From: Solirubrobacter taibaiensis
GTDB lineage: Bacteria > Actinomycetota > Thermoleophilia > Solirubrobacterales > Solirubrobacteraceae
Direction of reading: 5' to 3'
Length of the DNA: 64,000 nucleotides
Assembly: GCA_027587225.1 (NCBI GenBank)
Contig: JAPDDQ010000001.1
Coordinates: 248,001-312,000 of the forward strand
Position 1 is the stretch's first letter. Each line of letters begins with the position of its first letter. Positions 56,392 to 64,000 of the stretch are shown piece by piece. Below the pieces are notes generated by a model. It had not been told where the DNA came from, did not search any database, and saw only the letters and a list, made by a program, of their open reading frames with translations. The position numbers and the translations under genes are program-made.

Positions 56392-56971
56392 CGGCCGCGG
56401 CGCGCTTGCGGGCGTACATCCGGCGCATCTTCTCCCGCGAGCCGCAGGACTGCATCGAGCACCAGCGGCGACGACCGCTCGTGTCCAGGAACACCCAGCC
56501 GCAGTCACGCCCCGGGCAGCGGTGCAGCCGCGCCATGCGGGCGGGGTCGGCCAGCAGAGCTACGGCGTCGGCGGCGACCGCGAAGCGCACGCGGCGCGTC
56601 TCCTCGCGGGACCATTCGAGCCCGAAGTCGCCGTCCGCCTGGCGGACCAGCGTCCCGGCGGCGACGGCCTGCGCGTAGGCGAACCGCAGCCGCGACAGCG
56701 AGAACTGGTCTGGCTCCTGTCCACGCGCCAAGGCGGAGAAGATCGCGTGTAGTGCGCTGCGCAGCCCGCGGGCGAGCTCGAGCTCGTCGGCCCCGCCCGG
56801 CCGCCCGGCGATGCCCATCCGCTCGCCCCAGCGCTCCAGGGAGTCCGGCTCGAGCAGCACGTCCTGGGTCTCGACGATGGCCTGGTCCTCGGTCCAATCC
56901 GTCGAATTGGCGAAGTCCAGGGAGAGCGAACCGCCCTGGAGTTTGATCGTTTCCGGCGTTGGCGTTACCAC
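56351..56971 (-). CDS. CGNR zinc-finger (ABATE-domain) regulator
   Basis: A 206-residue protein. The N-terminal ABATE domain begins LSLDFANSTDW, and the C-terminal CGNR zinc finger reads CPGRDCGWVFLDTSGRRRWCSMQSCGSREKMRRMYARKR. The name-giving C-G-N-R is C-G-S-R here, an Asn-to-Ser change; the four zinc cysteines are intact. These are DNA-binding regulators thought to respond to stress or ligands. It faces azlCD across 32 bp that include TATACGGTAAGGTA, so it probably controls that exporter. Confidence 0.9.
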   Translation of the reverse strand: MVTPTPETIKLQGGSLSLDFANSTDWTEDQAIVETQDVLLEPDSLERWGERMGIAGRPGGADELELARGLRSALHAIFSALARGQEPDQFSLSRLRFAYAQAVAAGTLVRQADGDFGLEWSREETRRVRFAVAADAVALLADPARMARLHRCPGRDCGWVFLDTSGRRRWCSMQSCGSREKMRRMYARKRAAAVRAPGGPAEPATG

Positions 56972-57003
56972 TGTGAGGTCAGTATACGGTAAGGTACTCG
57001 GAA

Positions 57004-57675
57004 ATGCACCTGTCCCCCGAAATCCGAGCCGGCCTCAAAGTCGGGTTCCCGCTGGTGCCGGCCACGTTGCTCGGGGGGATCTCCTTTGGTGTTCTTGCCC
57101 AGCCGGTGATGGGTTCGATCGCGCCGGTCGTGATGTCCCTCTTCGTCTTCTCGGGCGCGGCGCAGTTCGCGGCGCTCACGGTGCTGGCCACGGGCGGCGG
57201 AGCACTGGCCGCGATTCTGGCGGGGATGCTGCTCAACGCGCGCTGGCTGCCGATGGGGCTCGCGATCGGGCCCTTCCTCAAGGGCGGGCCGCTGCGCCGG
57301 TCGGTCGAGTCGCTCGCGATCGTCGACGCTTCGTTCGCGCTCGCCAGCCGGGGCGACGGCACGTACGACCGCGAACGGCTGATCGGATCGACGGCACCAC
57401 AGTTCGTGGCCTGGTCGGCCGGCACGTTGCTGGGGGTGCTCGGCGGCTCGCTCCTCGGCGACCCGAAGGCCCTTGGGCTGGACGCGATGTTCCCGGCCTT
57501 CTTCGCCGTCTTGCTGTTCAGCGAGCTGCGCGACCGCGTGCGGATCACCGCGGCAGCCCTGGGCGCGGGGATCGCGTTTCTGCTCATGCCGTTCACCCCG
57601 GCCGGCATCCCGGTCGTCGCCGCGGCGTGCGCGGCGCTGATCGGCCTCAAGCAGGTGCGGCGGGTGGCGGCGTGA
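57004..57675 (+). CDS. azlC: AzlC-family branched-chain amino acid exporter, large subunit
   Basis: A 223-residue membrane protein with about 5-6 helices. FPLVPATLLGGISFGVLAQPVMG, SLFVFSGAAQFAALTVLATGGGALAAILAGMLLNARWLPMGLAI are the family signature (F-S-G-A-A-Q and N-x-R). With AzlD it exports branched-chain amino acids or analogues. It lies opposite the CGNR gene and overlaps azlD by 4 nt. Confidence 0.93.
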   Translation: MHLSPEIRAGLKVGFPLVPATLLGGISFGVLAQPVMGSIAPVVMSLFVFSGAAQFAALTVLATGGGALAAILAGMLLNARWLPMGLAIGPFLKGGPLRRSVESLAIVDASFALASRGDGTYDRERLIGSTAPQFVAWSAGTLLGVLGGSLLGDPKALGLDAMFPAFFAVLLFSELRDRVRITAAALGAGIAFLLMPFTPAGIPVVAAACAALIGLKQVRRVAA

Positions 57676-57980
57676 CCGCGGTCTGGATCACCATCGCGGT
57701 GCTTGCCGTCGGGACGTTCGCGGCCAAGGCCACGGGCACGCTGGTGCTCGGCACCCGCGACCTCCCGCCCCGCGCGTTGAACGTCACGGCGCTGCTCGCC
57801 CCTGCGCTGCTCGCCGGCCTGCTCATGTTCGAGACGTTCGACGGCGAGGGCGGCCTCGTCATCGACGCCCGCGCCGCCGGGCTCGGCGCCGCGATCGTCG
57901 CGATCCTCCTCAAGGCGCCGATGTGGCTCACGATGCTCATCGCCGCCGCCGTGGCCGCGACCTTGCGCGCGTTTAGCTAG
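57672..57980 (+). CDS. azlD: AzlD-family branched-chain amino acid exporter, small subunit
   Basis: A 102-residue protein with about three or four membrane helices (WITIAVLAVGTFAAKATG, LNVTALLAPALLAGLLMFE, MWLTMLIAAAVAATLRAF), matching AzlD length and hydrophobicity. GTG 57672 overlaps the azlC stop, as is normal for the pair. Confidence 0.92.
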   Translation: MTAVWITIAVLAVGTFAAKATGTLVLGTRDLPPRALNVTALLAPALLAGLLMFETFDGEGGLVIDARAAGLGAAIVAILLKAPMWLTMLIAAAVAATLRAFS

Positions 57981-58017
57981 CGCTTAAGCCGGGGAAGCAA
58001 CCCCCCGCTAGCGCTAG
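57977..58017 (+). promoter_or_regulatory. Long hairpin between azlD and cstA
   Basis: CTAGCGCT (57977-57984) pairs with AGCGCTAG (58010-58017), with an inner GGGG/CCCC pair around AAGCAA. It covers the azlD stop and ends just before the cstA ribosome-binding sequence GGGGAGGAG. Without a T-tract it is a weak terminator. It could instead attenuate or modulate cstA translation. Confidence 0.5.
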
Positions 58018-58032
58018 GGGAGGAGCACCACC

Positions 58033-60126
58033 ATGAGGACCAAGTCCATTGCGATCTGGTCGGCCGTGGCCATTGTCGGGGCCGTGGCCTGGGGAGTCAT
58101 CGCGCTCGTGCGCGACGAGTCGATCAGCGCCGCGTGGTTGATCGCCGCCGCGGTCTGCTCGTACGCCATCGCCTACCGCTTCTACGCGCGGTTCATCCAG
58201 TACAAGGTCCTGGCCACGGACCGCAACCGCGCGACGCCCGCCGAGCGGCTGGACAACGACCGCGACTTCCAGCCGACCGACCGGCGCGTCCTGTTCGGCC
58301 ACCACTTCGCCGCGATCGCGGGCGCCGGCCCGCTCGTCGGCCCGGTCCTGGCCGCGCAGATGGGCTACCTGCCCGGGACGATCTGGATCATCGTCGGCGT
58401 CATCTTCGCCGGCGCGGTGCAGGACATGGTCGTCCTGTTCTTCAGCATGCGCCGCGACGGCAAGTCGCTGGGCCAGATGGCCCGCGACGAGATCGGCCCG
58501 GTCGGCGGCATCGCCGCGCTGGTCGCGGTGTTGTCGATCATGGTCATCCTGCTCGCGGTCCTGGCGCTGGTCGTCGTCAACGCGCTCGCGAACTCGCCGT
58601 GGGGCACGTTCAGCATCGCGATGACGATCCCGATCGCGCTGTTCATGGGCTTCTACCTGCGCGTGCTCCGGCCCGGGCGGGTGCTGGAAGTCTCGCTGAT
58701 CGGCGTCGTGCTGCTGCTGATCGTGATCGCGCTCGGCGGCTGGGTGCAGGACTCGAGCCTCGCCGACGCGTTCACGCTCGAGCCCGAGACGCTCGTCTTC
58801 TGCCTGATCGCGTACGGCTTCGTCGCCAGCGTCCTGCCCGTGTGGATGCTGTTGGCCCCGCGCGACTACCTGTCGACGTTCATGAAGATCGGGACGATCG
58901 TCCTGCTCGCGATCGGCATCATCGTGACGCTGCCGGTGATGGAGAACGAGGCCGTGACGAAGTTCGCGACCAACGGCGAGGGCCCCGTGTTCGCGGGTTC
59001 GCTGTTCCCGTTCGTGTTCATCACGATCGCGTGCGGCGCGCTCTCCGGCTTCCACTCGCTGATCGCGTCCGGCACCACGCCGAAGCTGATCGAGAAGGAG
59101 ACGCAGGTCCGCTTCATCGGCTACGGCGCGATGCTGATGGAGTCCTTCGTCGCGGTGATGGCGATCATCGCCGCGTCGATCATCGACCCGGGCATCTACT
59201 TCGCCGTCAACTCGCCCGCGGGCGTCACCGGCGGCACCGTGCAGAGCGCGTCGGAGTTCGTCAACGGCCTCGGTTTCGCGATCACGCCGGACGCGCTGCA
59301 GTCGGCGGCCACGGCGGTCGAGGAGGAGTCGATCATCTCCAAGACCGGCGGCGCTCCGACGTTCGCGCTGGGCGTGTCCGAGATCTTCGCCGGCGTGACC
59401 AATGGCGGCAGAGCCTTCTGGTACCACTTCGCGATCATGTTCGAGGCCCTGTTCATCCTCACCACGGTGGACGCGGGCACGCGGGTCGGGCGCTTCATGC
59501 TCCAGGACACGATCGGCAACGTGTACAAGCCGTTCCGCGACGTGTCGTGGAAGCCGGGTGTGTGGCTCTGCAGCGCGATCATCGTCGGCGCCTGGGGCTA
59601 CTTCCTGTACGTCGGCGTGACCGACCCGCTCGGCGGAATCAACCAGCTGTTCCCGCTGTTCGGCATCGCGAACCAGTTGCTCGCGGCGATCGCGCTGACG
59701 CTCTGCACCGTGCTGCTGATCAAGCACGGCAAGCTCAAGTGGGCCTGGGTGACGGGCATCCCGCTCGCGTGGGACGCGATCGTCACGCTCACCGCCAGTT
59801 ACCAGAAGGTCTTCAGCGCCGACCCGAAGCTCGGCTTCTTCGCGCAGCGCGACCGGTTCCAGGACGCGATCGCCAACGGGGAGGTGCTCGCGCCCGCCAA
59901 GGATCTGGACGAGATGAACAGGGTCGTGACAAACTCGACCGTGGACGGCGTGCTGGCCGCGTTCTTCGCCCTCCTCATCATCATCGTGATCCTCGACGCC
60001 ACCCGCCTCTGCATCAAGGCCCTCCGGTCGAAGGAGCTCCTGCCCAACACCGAGGTGCCTAAGCAGGAGTCCACGCTCGACGCGCCCGACGGGCTGTTCG
60101 AGCCCAAGCGGGAGGCCGTCGCATGA
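58033..60126 (+). CDS. cstA: Carbon starvation protein CstA-type transporter (pyruvate/peptide)
   Basis: A 697-residue membrane protein with about 16-18 helices. The CstA signature RVLFGHHFAAIAGAGPLVGPVLAAQMGYLPGTIWIIVGVIFAGAVQDMVV is complete. Later VDAGTRVGRFMLQDTIGNVY and INQLFPLFGIANQLLAAIAL follow the family pattern. CstA relatives (BtsT, CstA) import pyruvate or peptides under starvation. It starts after a GGGGAGGAG ribosome-binding sequence and overlaps the ybdD-like gene by 4 nt. Confidence 0.95.
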   Translation: MRTKSIAIWSAVAIVGAVAWGVIALVRDESISAAWLIAAAVCSYAIAYRFYARFIQYKVLATDRNRATPAERLDNDRDFQPTDRRVLFGHHFAAIAGAGPLVGPVLAAQMGYLPGTIWIIVGVIFAGAVQDMVVLFFSMRRDGKSLGQMARDEIGPVGGIAALVAVLSIMVILLAVLALVVVNALANSPWGTFSIAMTIPIALFMGFYLRVLRPGRVLEVSLIGVVLLLIVIALGGWVQDSSLADAFTLEPETLVFCLIAYGFVASVLPVWMLLAPRDYLSTFMKIGTIVLLAIGIIVTLPVMENEAVTKFATNGEGPVFAGSLFPFVFITIACGALSGFHSLIASGTTPKLIEKETQVRFIGYGAMLMESFVAVMAIIAASIIDPGIYFAVNSPAGVTGGTVQSASEFVNGLGFAITPDALQSAATAVEEESIISKTGGAPTFALGVSEIFAGVTNGGRAFWYHFAIMFEALFILTTVDAGTRVGRFMLQDTIGNVYKPFRDVSWKPGVWLCSAIIVGAWGYFLYVGVTDPLGGINQLFPLFGIANQLLAAIALTLCTVLLIKHGKLKWAWVTGIPLAWDAIVTLTASYQKVFSADPKLGFFAQRDRFQDAIANGEVLAPAKDLDEMNRVVTNSTVDGVLAAFFALLIIIVILDATRLCIKALRSKELLPNTEVPKQESTLDAPDGLFEPKREAVA

Positions 60127-60311
60127 CCGTGCGCGAGGTCTTCACCGGCGTGCGCTGGTACCTGCGCGAGGTGTCGGGCGAGAGCGCGTATGACCACTAC
60201 GTCGAGCATCGCCGCCGTGAGCACCCCGACGAGCCGGTGATGACCCGCCGCGCGTTCGAGCGCTGGCGCCAGGACGAGCGCGAGGCCCGGCCGCAGGCTC
60301 GCTGTTGCTGA
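60123..60311 (+). CDS. YbdD/YjiX-family small protein, RCC C-terminus
   Basis: A 62-residue partner of CstA-type transporters. VREVFTGVRWYLREVSGESAYDHYVEHRRREHPDEPVMTRRAFERWRQDE is the YbdD/YjiX core. The tail QARCC ends at TGA; I recall a related selenoprotein form (KCU-star) in which the last residue is Sec, so RCC looks like the cysteine version. It probably helps CstA gating or stability. It overlaps cstA and coaA, forming a cstA-ybdD-coaA chain. Confidence 0.9.
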   Translation: MTVREVFTGVRWYLREVSGESAYDHYVEHRRREHPDEPVMTRRAFERWRQDEREARPQARCC

Positions 60312-61231
60312 AGCTCGGCGCGGCGTCCCCGTTCGTCACCGTCGAGCGCTCGCGCTGGAGCGGGCTCGGCCCGCCGGCGACCACCCTGGACTACGACGAG
60401 CTCGTCCGCCTCTCCGGCCTGGGCGAGCCCGTCGCGCTCGATGAGGTCAACGAGGTCTACCTGCCGCTCGCGCGGCTGCTGGAGCTCCGGATCGCCGCGG
60501 CGCGCGACCTCAGCGCGGCCCAGGGCGCCTTCCTGCACGACACGCCGCACGCCGTGCCGTTCCTGATCGCGCTCGGCGGGAGCGTGGCCGTCGGCAAGTC
60601 CACGGCCGCGCGCCTGATCGTCCGCGTGCTGCAGCTGCTGCGCCCCGACTGGAGCGTGCAGCTCGTGACCACGGACGGGTTCCTGCTGCCGAACGCGACC
60701 CTGATCGAGAAGGGCATCCTCGCGCGCAAGGGCTTCCCGGAGAGCTATGACCGGCGCGCGCTGCTGCGCTTCGTGGCCGATCTCAAGAGTGGGGTGGACG
60801 AGGTGCGCGCGCCGGTGTACTCGCACCTGGTCTACGACATCGTCCCGGACGAGACGCTGGTGGTGCAGCGCCCGGACGTCGTCGTGCTGGAGGGCGTGAA
60901 CGTGCTAAAGCGCGGGTCCGGGCGCATCTACGTGTCCGACTTCGCCGACTTCGCGATCTACCTCGACGCGCTCGAGGACGACGTCCAGCGCTGGTACCTC
61001 AACCGCTTCCTCAAGCTCCGCAGCACCGCGTTCCAGGACCCGCAGTCCTACTTCCACCGCTACGCGCAGCTCTCCGACGACGAAGCCGTCGCGGTGGCGC
61101 AGGGCATCTGGCAGCGCACGAACAAGCCCAACCTGCGCGAGAACATCAAGCCCACGCGGCCGCGCGCGGACCTCATCCTCGAGAAGGGCGGAGACCACTT
61201 CGTGTCGCGGATCCTCCTACGGCGCGCGTGA
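60305..61231 (+). CDS. coaA: Pantothenate kinase, type I (CoaA)
   Basis: A 308-residue kinase for the first step of coenzyme A synthesis. Walker A is GGSVAVGKST, followed by LVTTDGFLLPNATLIEKGIL, KGFPESYDRRALLRF, PVYSHLVYDIVP (substrate lid), VVLEGVNVL and the C-terminal NIKPTRPRADLILEKGGDH. The length matches type I enzymes, which CoA feedback-inhibits. The start is TTG 60305, rare but supported by the 7-nt overlap with the preceding gene and by homologous sequence starting there. Confidence 0.94.
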   Translation: MLKLGAASPFVTVERSRWSGLGPPATTLDYDELVRLSGLGEPVALDEVNEVYLPLARLLELRIAAARDLSAAQGAFLHDTPHAVPFLIALGGSVAVGKSTAARLIVRVLQLLRPDWSVQLVTTDGFLLPNATLIEKGILARKGFPESYDRRALLRFVADLKSGVDEVRAPVYSHLVYDIVPDETLVVQRPDVVVLEGVNVLKRGSGRIYVSDFADFAIYLDALEDDVQRWYLNRFLKLRSTAFQDPQSYFHRYAQLSDDEAVAVAQGIWQRTNKPNLRENIKPTRPRADLILEKGGDHFVSRILLRRA

Positions 61232-62543
61232 TCTCGTCGCCGCGGGGGACGCTGAGCACGAGCCGGGTGCCGCGACCGCGCAGCGTGAGCGTGTGCGTAC
61301 CGGGCGCGAGTGTGCGCCGCGTGCGGGTGACGATGCGCCGGCCGCGGACGAGCGCCAGCGTCGCGCGGACCTCGTGCGAAGTGCGCACCCGGACGCGGAT
61401 GCGCCGGCCGGACACGCGCGGCTTGCCGACGAAGGCGATCAGCGGCGTGGCGCGCCAGGTCGTGGCCGCCATGACGCCGCGGTTGCGCGGCGGGCCGCTG
61501 CTCACCGGCCACACCACGAGGGCACCTGGCCCGAACGGGGCGATGCGCGGCGGATAGTTCGCCAGCTTCGCGTCGGGCGTGAGCCGCGTGCGCACGAACC
61601 CCTTGTCCGTCCGCACCGCGCCCCAGACGGGGCCCCCGCCGCAGGCGGTGCGGCCGACGACGAACAGCGTGCTCGTCTGGACCGCGTCGGTTCCGCACGC
61701 GGGGAACGGGAACACCTCTACCGGCACGCCACCGGCGAGCGAGAGCGCGTAGGTCTTGCGCGTGTCGTGCGCGATCACGGTGTCCGCGCCGACCGGGTAG
61801 TCCGCCGCCATCGGCAGCGTGATGGGCGCGCCGAACGTCCCGCCGGGTGGTTTGACGTATACGAGGGTGCCGTTGGTGACCACCGCAGTGCCATCGGGGG
61901 TGAGCGAGAGGGCGGCGCCCTGTGGTTGGTCCGCGGTCAACGTCACCGTTGTCCACGCGCCGCCGGCCGGGCGGGTCGCGGCGTACAGGCCCGTGTAGCC
62001 CGTCCACACCGCGACGGCGCTCCCGTCCGCGGCGACCTTCAGTTGCGCATTCTGCGGCCGTACCGGCGAGGGGATCGCGATCCGCGGCGTGAGATCGCCG
62101 GCGCGCGGGGCGAAGTCCGCGCTGTAGAGCGTGTCGCAGTCCTGCCACACGACCGTGGCGACGCCGCTCTCCGCCAGCCCGAGGCCCGCCGGGGAGAGCG
62201 AGCACTCGGTGAACGTCGTGTCGAACGCGTTGTCGTTGTGCAGGCCGGCGAGTGTGCGCCCCTTGCTCACGAACGCGACCGCGTAGTCGCCGCGCTCGTT
62301 GATCGCGACCAGCGGATTCTCCGCCTCGCCGCCGACCATCGCGAGTGGCTCGCTCAAGGGCCCGCCGCCATTGACGCGGACGACGCTCACGCGCTGGTCC
62401 CGTTCCCAGGCGACGATGGCGCTGCCGTTCGCGTTCCCCGCCACGACCTGCGATTGCTGGGCATAGCGGCCGACCGGCGAGATCGGCATCGGCGTGCTCC
62501 AGCCGCCGGCGAGTGCGAGGGCAGTACCGAGCAGTTCGAGCAT
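61173..62543 (-). CDS. Beta-propeller-like hypothetical protein, probably exported
   Basis: A 456-residue protein with a short hydrophobic start (MLELLGTALALAGGW) and repeats of the kind GNANGSAIVAWERDQRVSVVRV, INERGDYAVAFVSKG, VAADGSAVAVWTGYTGLYAATRPAGGAW, typical of secreted beta-propellers in Thermoleophilia. A C-terminal basic beta-sandwich (VSGRRIRVRVRTSHEVRATLALVRGRRI) follows. No enzymatic motif is seen. Its 3' end overlaps coaA by 59 bp. Confidence 0.75.
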   Translation of the reverse strand: MLELLGTALALAGGWSTPMPISPVGRYAQQSQVVAGNANGSAIVAWERDQRVSVVRVNGGGPLSEPLAMVGGEAENPLVAINERGDYAVAFVSKGRTLAGLHNDNAFDTTFTECSLSPAGLGLAESGVATVVWQDCDTLYSADFAPRAGDLTPRIAIPSPVRPQNAQLKVAADGSAVAVWTGYTGLYAATRPAGGAWTTVTLTADQPQGAALSLTPDGTAVVTNGTLVYVKPPGGTFGAPITLPMAADYPVGADTVIAHDTRKTYALSLAGGVPVEVFPFPACGTDAVQTSTLFVVGRTACGGGPVWGAVRTDKGFVRTRLTPDAKLANYPPRIAPFGPGALVVWPVSSGPPRNRGVMAATTWRATPLIAFVGKPRVSGRRIRVRVRTSHEVRATLALVRGRRIVTRTRRTLAPGTHTLTLRGRGTRLVLSVPRGDEITRAVGGSATRSGLRPSRG

Positions 62544-62610
62544 CGTGAGCGGCTCATACCCGCAGGGTGCGATTCGTCACGCGATCGAAAGCGGCCTGTA
62601 GGGTCCGGTG

Positions 62611-64000
62611 GTGGATTTCGACTGGCTCGTGATCGGCTCCGGGTTCGGCGGCAGCGTGTCGGCGCTCCGGCTCGCCCAGAAAGGGCACCGGGTCGGAGTG
62701 CTCGAGTCCGGGCGGCGCTTCAAGGACGACGAGCTGCCCAAGTCCACGTGGGATGTGCGCAAGTACTTCTTCGCCCCGCGGCTGGGGATGCGCGGGATCT
62801 TCCGGCTGACGATCTTCCGGGACGTGGCGATCGCGAGCGGGTCCGGCGTCGGCGGCGGGTCGCTCGGCTACGCGAACACGCTCTATCGCGCGCCCGCACG
62901 CTTCTACAACGACCCGCAGTGGGCCGCCCTCAACAACTGGCAGGTGGAGCTCGCGCCGCTCTACGCGCAGGCCGAGCGCATGCTCGGGGTGACCACGTAC
63001 GACGAGGACGATCCCGCCGACGACTACCTGCGCGAGTACGCGGAAGTGACGGGCGTGGCGGAGACCTACGCCAAGACACGTGTCGGTGTGTTCCTGGGCG
63101 AGCCCGGCGTGACCGTCCCGGACCCGTTCTTCGGCGGCGAAGGGCCAGATCGGACCGGCTGCCTGCGCTGTGGGCGGTGCATGGTCGGCTGCCCGCACGG
63201 GGCGAAGAACACGCTCGTGAAGAACTACCTGTGGTTCGCGGAGCGGGCCGGCGCGCGGATCATGCCGGAACGCACGGTCACGGACATCCGGCCGCTCGAC
63301 GGCGGCGGGTACGCCGTGACGAGCGAGCGCTCCGGCGCGTGGGTCCGCAGGCAGCGGCGCACCCAGACCGCGCGGGGGGTCGTGGTCGCGGCGGGTGCGC
63401 TCGGCACGAACCGCCTGCTCGCGACGTGCAAGCTCAACGGCTCGCTCCCGAAGCTCAGCGACCGCCTCGGTGAGCTCGTGCGCACGAACTCCGAGGCGAT
63501 CCTCGCGGTCACGCTGCCCAAGGACGCGCCCGAGATCCGCCGCGTGGCGATCACCGGCTCGATCTACCCCGACCCGGACACGCACATCGAGACCGTCGTC
63601 TACGGGAGCGCCGGCAACGCCATGTCGAGCATCTTCACGCTGCTGACGGGCGACGGCACGGCGCTCACGCGGCCGCTGAAGCTGCTCGCCACCGCCGGGC
63701 GAAGCCCGCTGAAGTTCGCGCGCACGATGAACCCGCGCGGGTGGTCGGAGCGCACGATCATCGTGCTCGTCATGCAGTCGCTGGACAACGCGATCGCGCT
63801 GCGGGCGCGCAAGGGGCGCGGCGGGCGGGTGCGGCTGCGCACCGAGCAGGACCCGGAGCGCCCGAACCCGACGTTCATCCCGGTCGCGAACGCGTTCGCC
63901 GAATGGCTGGCCGAGCGGACGGGCGGGATCGCGCAGAGCTCGATCATGGAGGCGGCGGCGAACATCCCGTCCACGGCGCACATCCTCGGCGGCGCGGTGA
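62611..64000 (+). CDS. GMC oxidoreductase (cholesterol oxidase-like), 3' end outside window
   Basis: An FAD-dependent alcohol oxidoreductase whose frame stays open to the last base (463 residues visible). The FAD motif is LVIGSGFGGSVSALRLAQKG near the N-terminus with VLESGRRF after it. GSGVGGGSLGYANTLYRAP is the flavin-contact segment. GCLRCGRCMVGCPHGAKNT, with four Cys, is a feature of a cholesterol-oxidase-like subgroup, and VVVAAGALGTNRLL closes the Rossmann part. The His/Asn catalytic end would lie beyond the window. GTG 62611 (or 62608) is the start. The substrate may be a sterol-like or other alcohol. Confidence 0.9.
   Translation, partial: MDFDWLVIGSGFGGSVSALRLAQKGHRVGVLESGRRFKDDELPKSTWDVRKYFFAPRLGMRGIFRLTIFRDVAIASGSGVGGGSLGYANTLYRAPARFYNDPQWAALNNWQVELAPLYAQAERMLGVTTYDEDDPADDYLREYAEVTGVAETYAKTRVGVFLGEPGVTVPDPFFGGEGPDRTGCLRCGRCMVGCPHGAKNTLVKNYLWFAERAGARIMPERTVTDIRPLDGGGYAVTSERSGAWVRRQRRTQTARGVVVAAGALGTNRLLATCKLNGSLPKLSDRLGELVRTNSEAILAVTLPKDAPEIRRVAITGSIYPDPDTHIETVVYGSAGNAMSSIFTLLTGDGTALTRPLKLLATAGRSPLKFARTMNPRGWSERTIIVLVMQSLDNAIALRARKGRGGRVRLRTEQDPERPNPTFIPVANAFAEWLAERTGGIAQSSIMEAAANIPSTAHILGGAV

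Noticed and set aside
60306..60311. UGA after RCC in the YbdD-like gene as a further Sec codon
   Set aside because: Reading on gives a long Ser/Arg-rich frame with no early stop and no family match; CC followed by stop is a complete C-terminus.
1..64000. CRISPR arrays, rRNA genes, NRPS/PKS modules
   Set aside because: No regularly spaced repeats, no rRNA signature and no carrier or condensation domains were seen.

Overview
The window is high-GC DNA (roughly 70%), with tightly packed genes, many 1-4 nt start/stop overlaps, frequent GTG starts, LexA boxes of the GAAC-N4-GTTC type and a class A RNase P RNA. Together these point to an actinobacterium. The gene mix (CGNR regulator, secreted beta-propeller proteins, DnaE2/ImuB, cyclic-di-AMP riboswitch, 446-residue GlnA) would suit the Thermoleophilia/Solirubrobacterales (Solirubrobacter, Conexibacter, Patulibacter-like), but that placement is inference.

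Region 1 (1-15062) is an unusual biosynthetic-type cluster without NRPS or PKS genes. Six + strand genes chained by 4-nt overlaps encode an SDR epimerase, two NADPH:FMN reductase-fold proteins, two SAM methyltransferase-fold proteins and a PLP aminotransferase. A 4-hydroxymandelate-synthase-like dioxygenase, a PaaK-like adenylating ligase and a glycosyltransferase follow. A third + block holds a clavaminate-synthase-like Fe(II)/2OG oxygenase, a methyltransferase-fold protein and a circularly permuted ATP-grasp ligase. On the - strand lie a Mur-type ligase with a four-cysteine tail, a DUF169 protein, a radical SAM protein and a tandem thioredoxin. The radical SAM frame meets UGA directly after ...EPWYC and continues in frame as AEP for 12 codons to a TAA, giving a C-U-A-E-P tail: it is very probably a selenoprotein, with a SECIS-like hairpin at the UGA. 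This cluster is the most interesting part of the window.

Region 2 (15219-17510) is two adjacent, multiply frameshifted IS3-family elements, followed by small unknown genes (17603-18521).

Region 3 (18965-26655) is a compact 7.7-kb integrative element in a tRNA-Leu(GAG) gene. A 27-bp tRNA 3'-end duplication marks both junctions, the displaced original end keeps its own terminator, and an imperfect 31-bp inverted repeat lies just inside each end. It carries a tyrosine integrase, a HigB/HigA-like toxin-antitoxin pair coupled to the integrase, an excisionase-like protein, a small basic protein, and as cargo a 1016-residue KAP P-loop NTPase and an unknown protein, a possible defence module.

Region 4 (26784-64000) is ordinary chromosome with some linked regulatory circuits. 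LexA boxes precede lexA, imuB and dnaE2, so the mutagenic-repair genes are spread over 12 kb. An ECF sigma factor and a secreted protease share an almost identical leaderless promoter motif. A TetR gene faces a DrrAB-like ABC exporter across two tandem operators. A cyclic-di-AMP (ydaO-type) riboswitch precedes an unknown membrane-anchored repeat protein. Further on come glnA, an MMPL transporter, an AbiEi-like/DUF559 protein, a YyaL-type thioredoxin protein, ridA-ilvA, secreted beta-propeller proteins, an M24 peptidase, a CGNR regulator facing azlCD, cstA with its small YbdD partner (ending RCC), coaA, and a GMC oxidoreductase cut by the window end.
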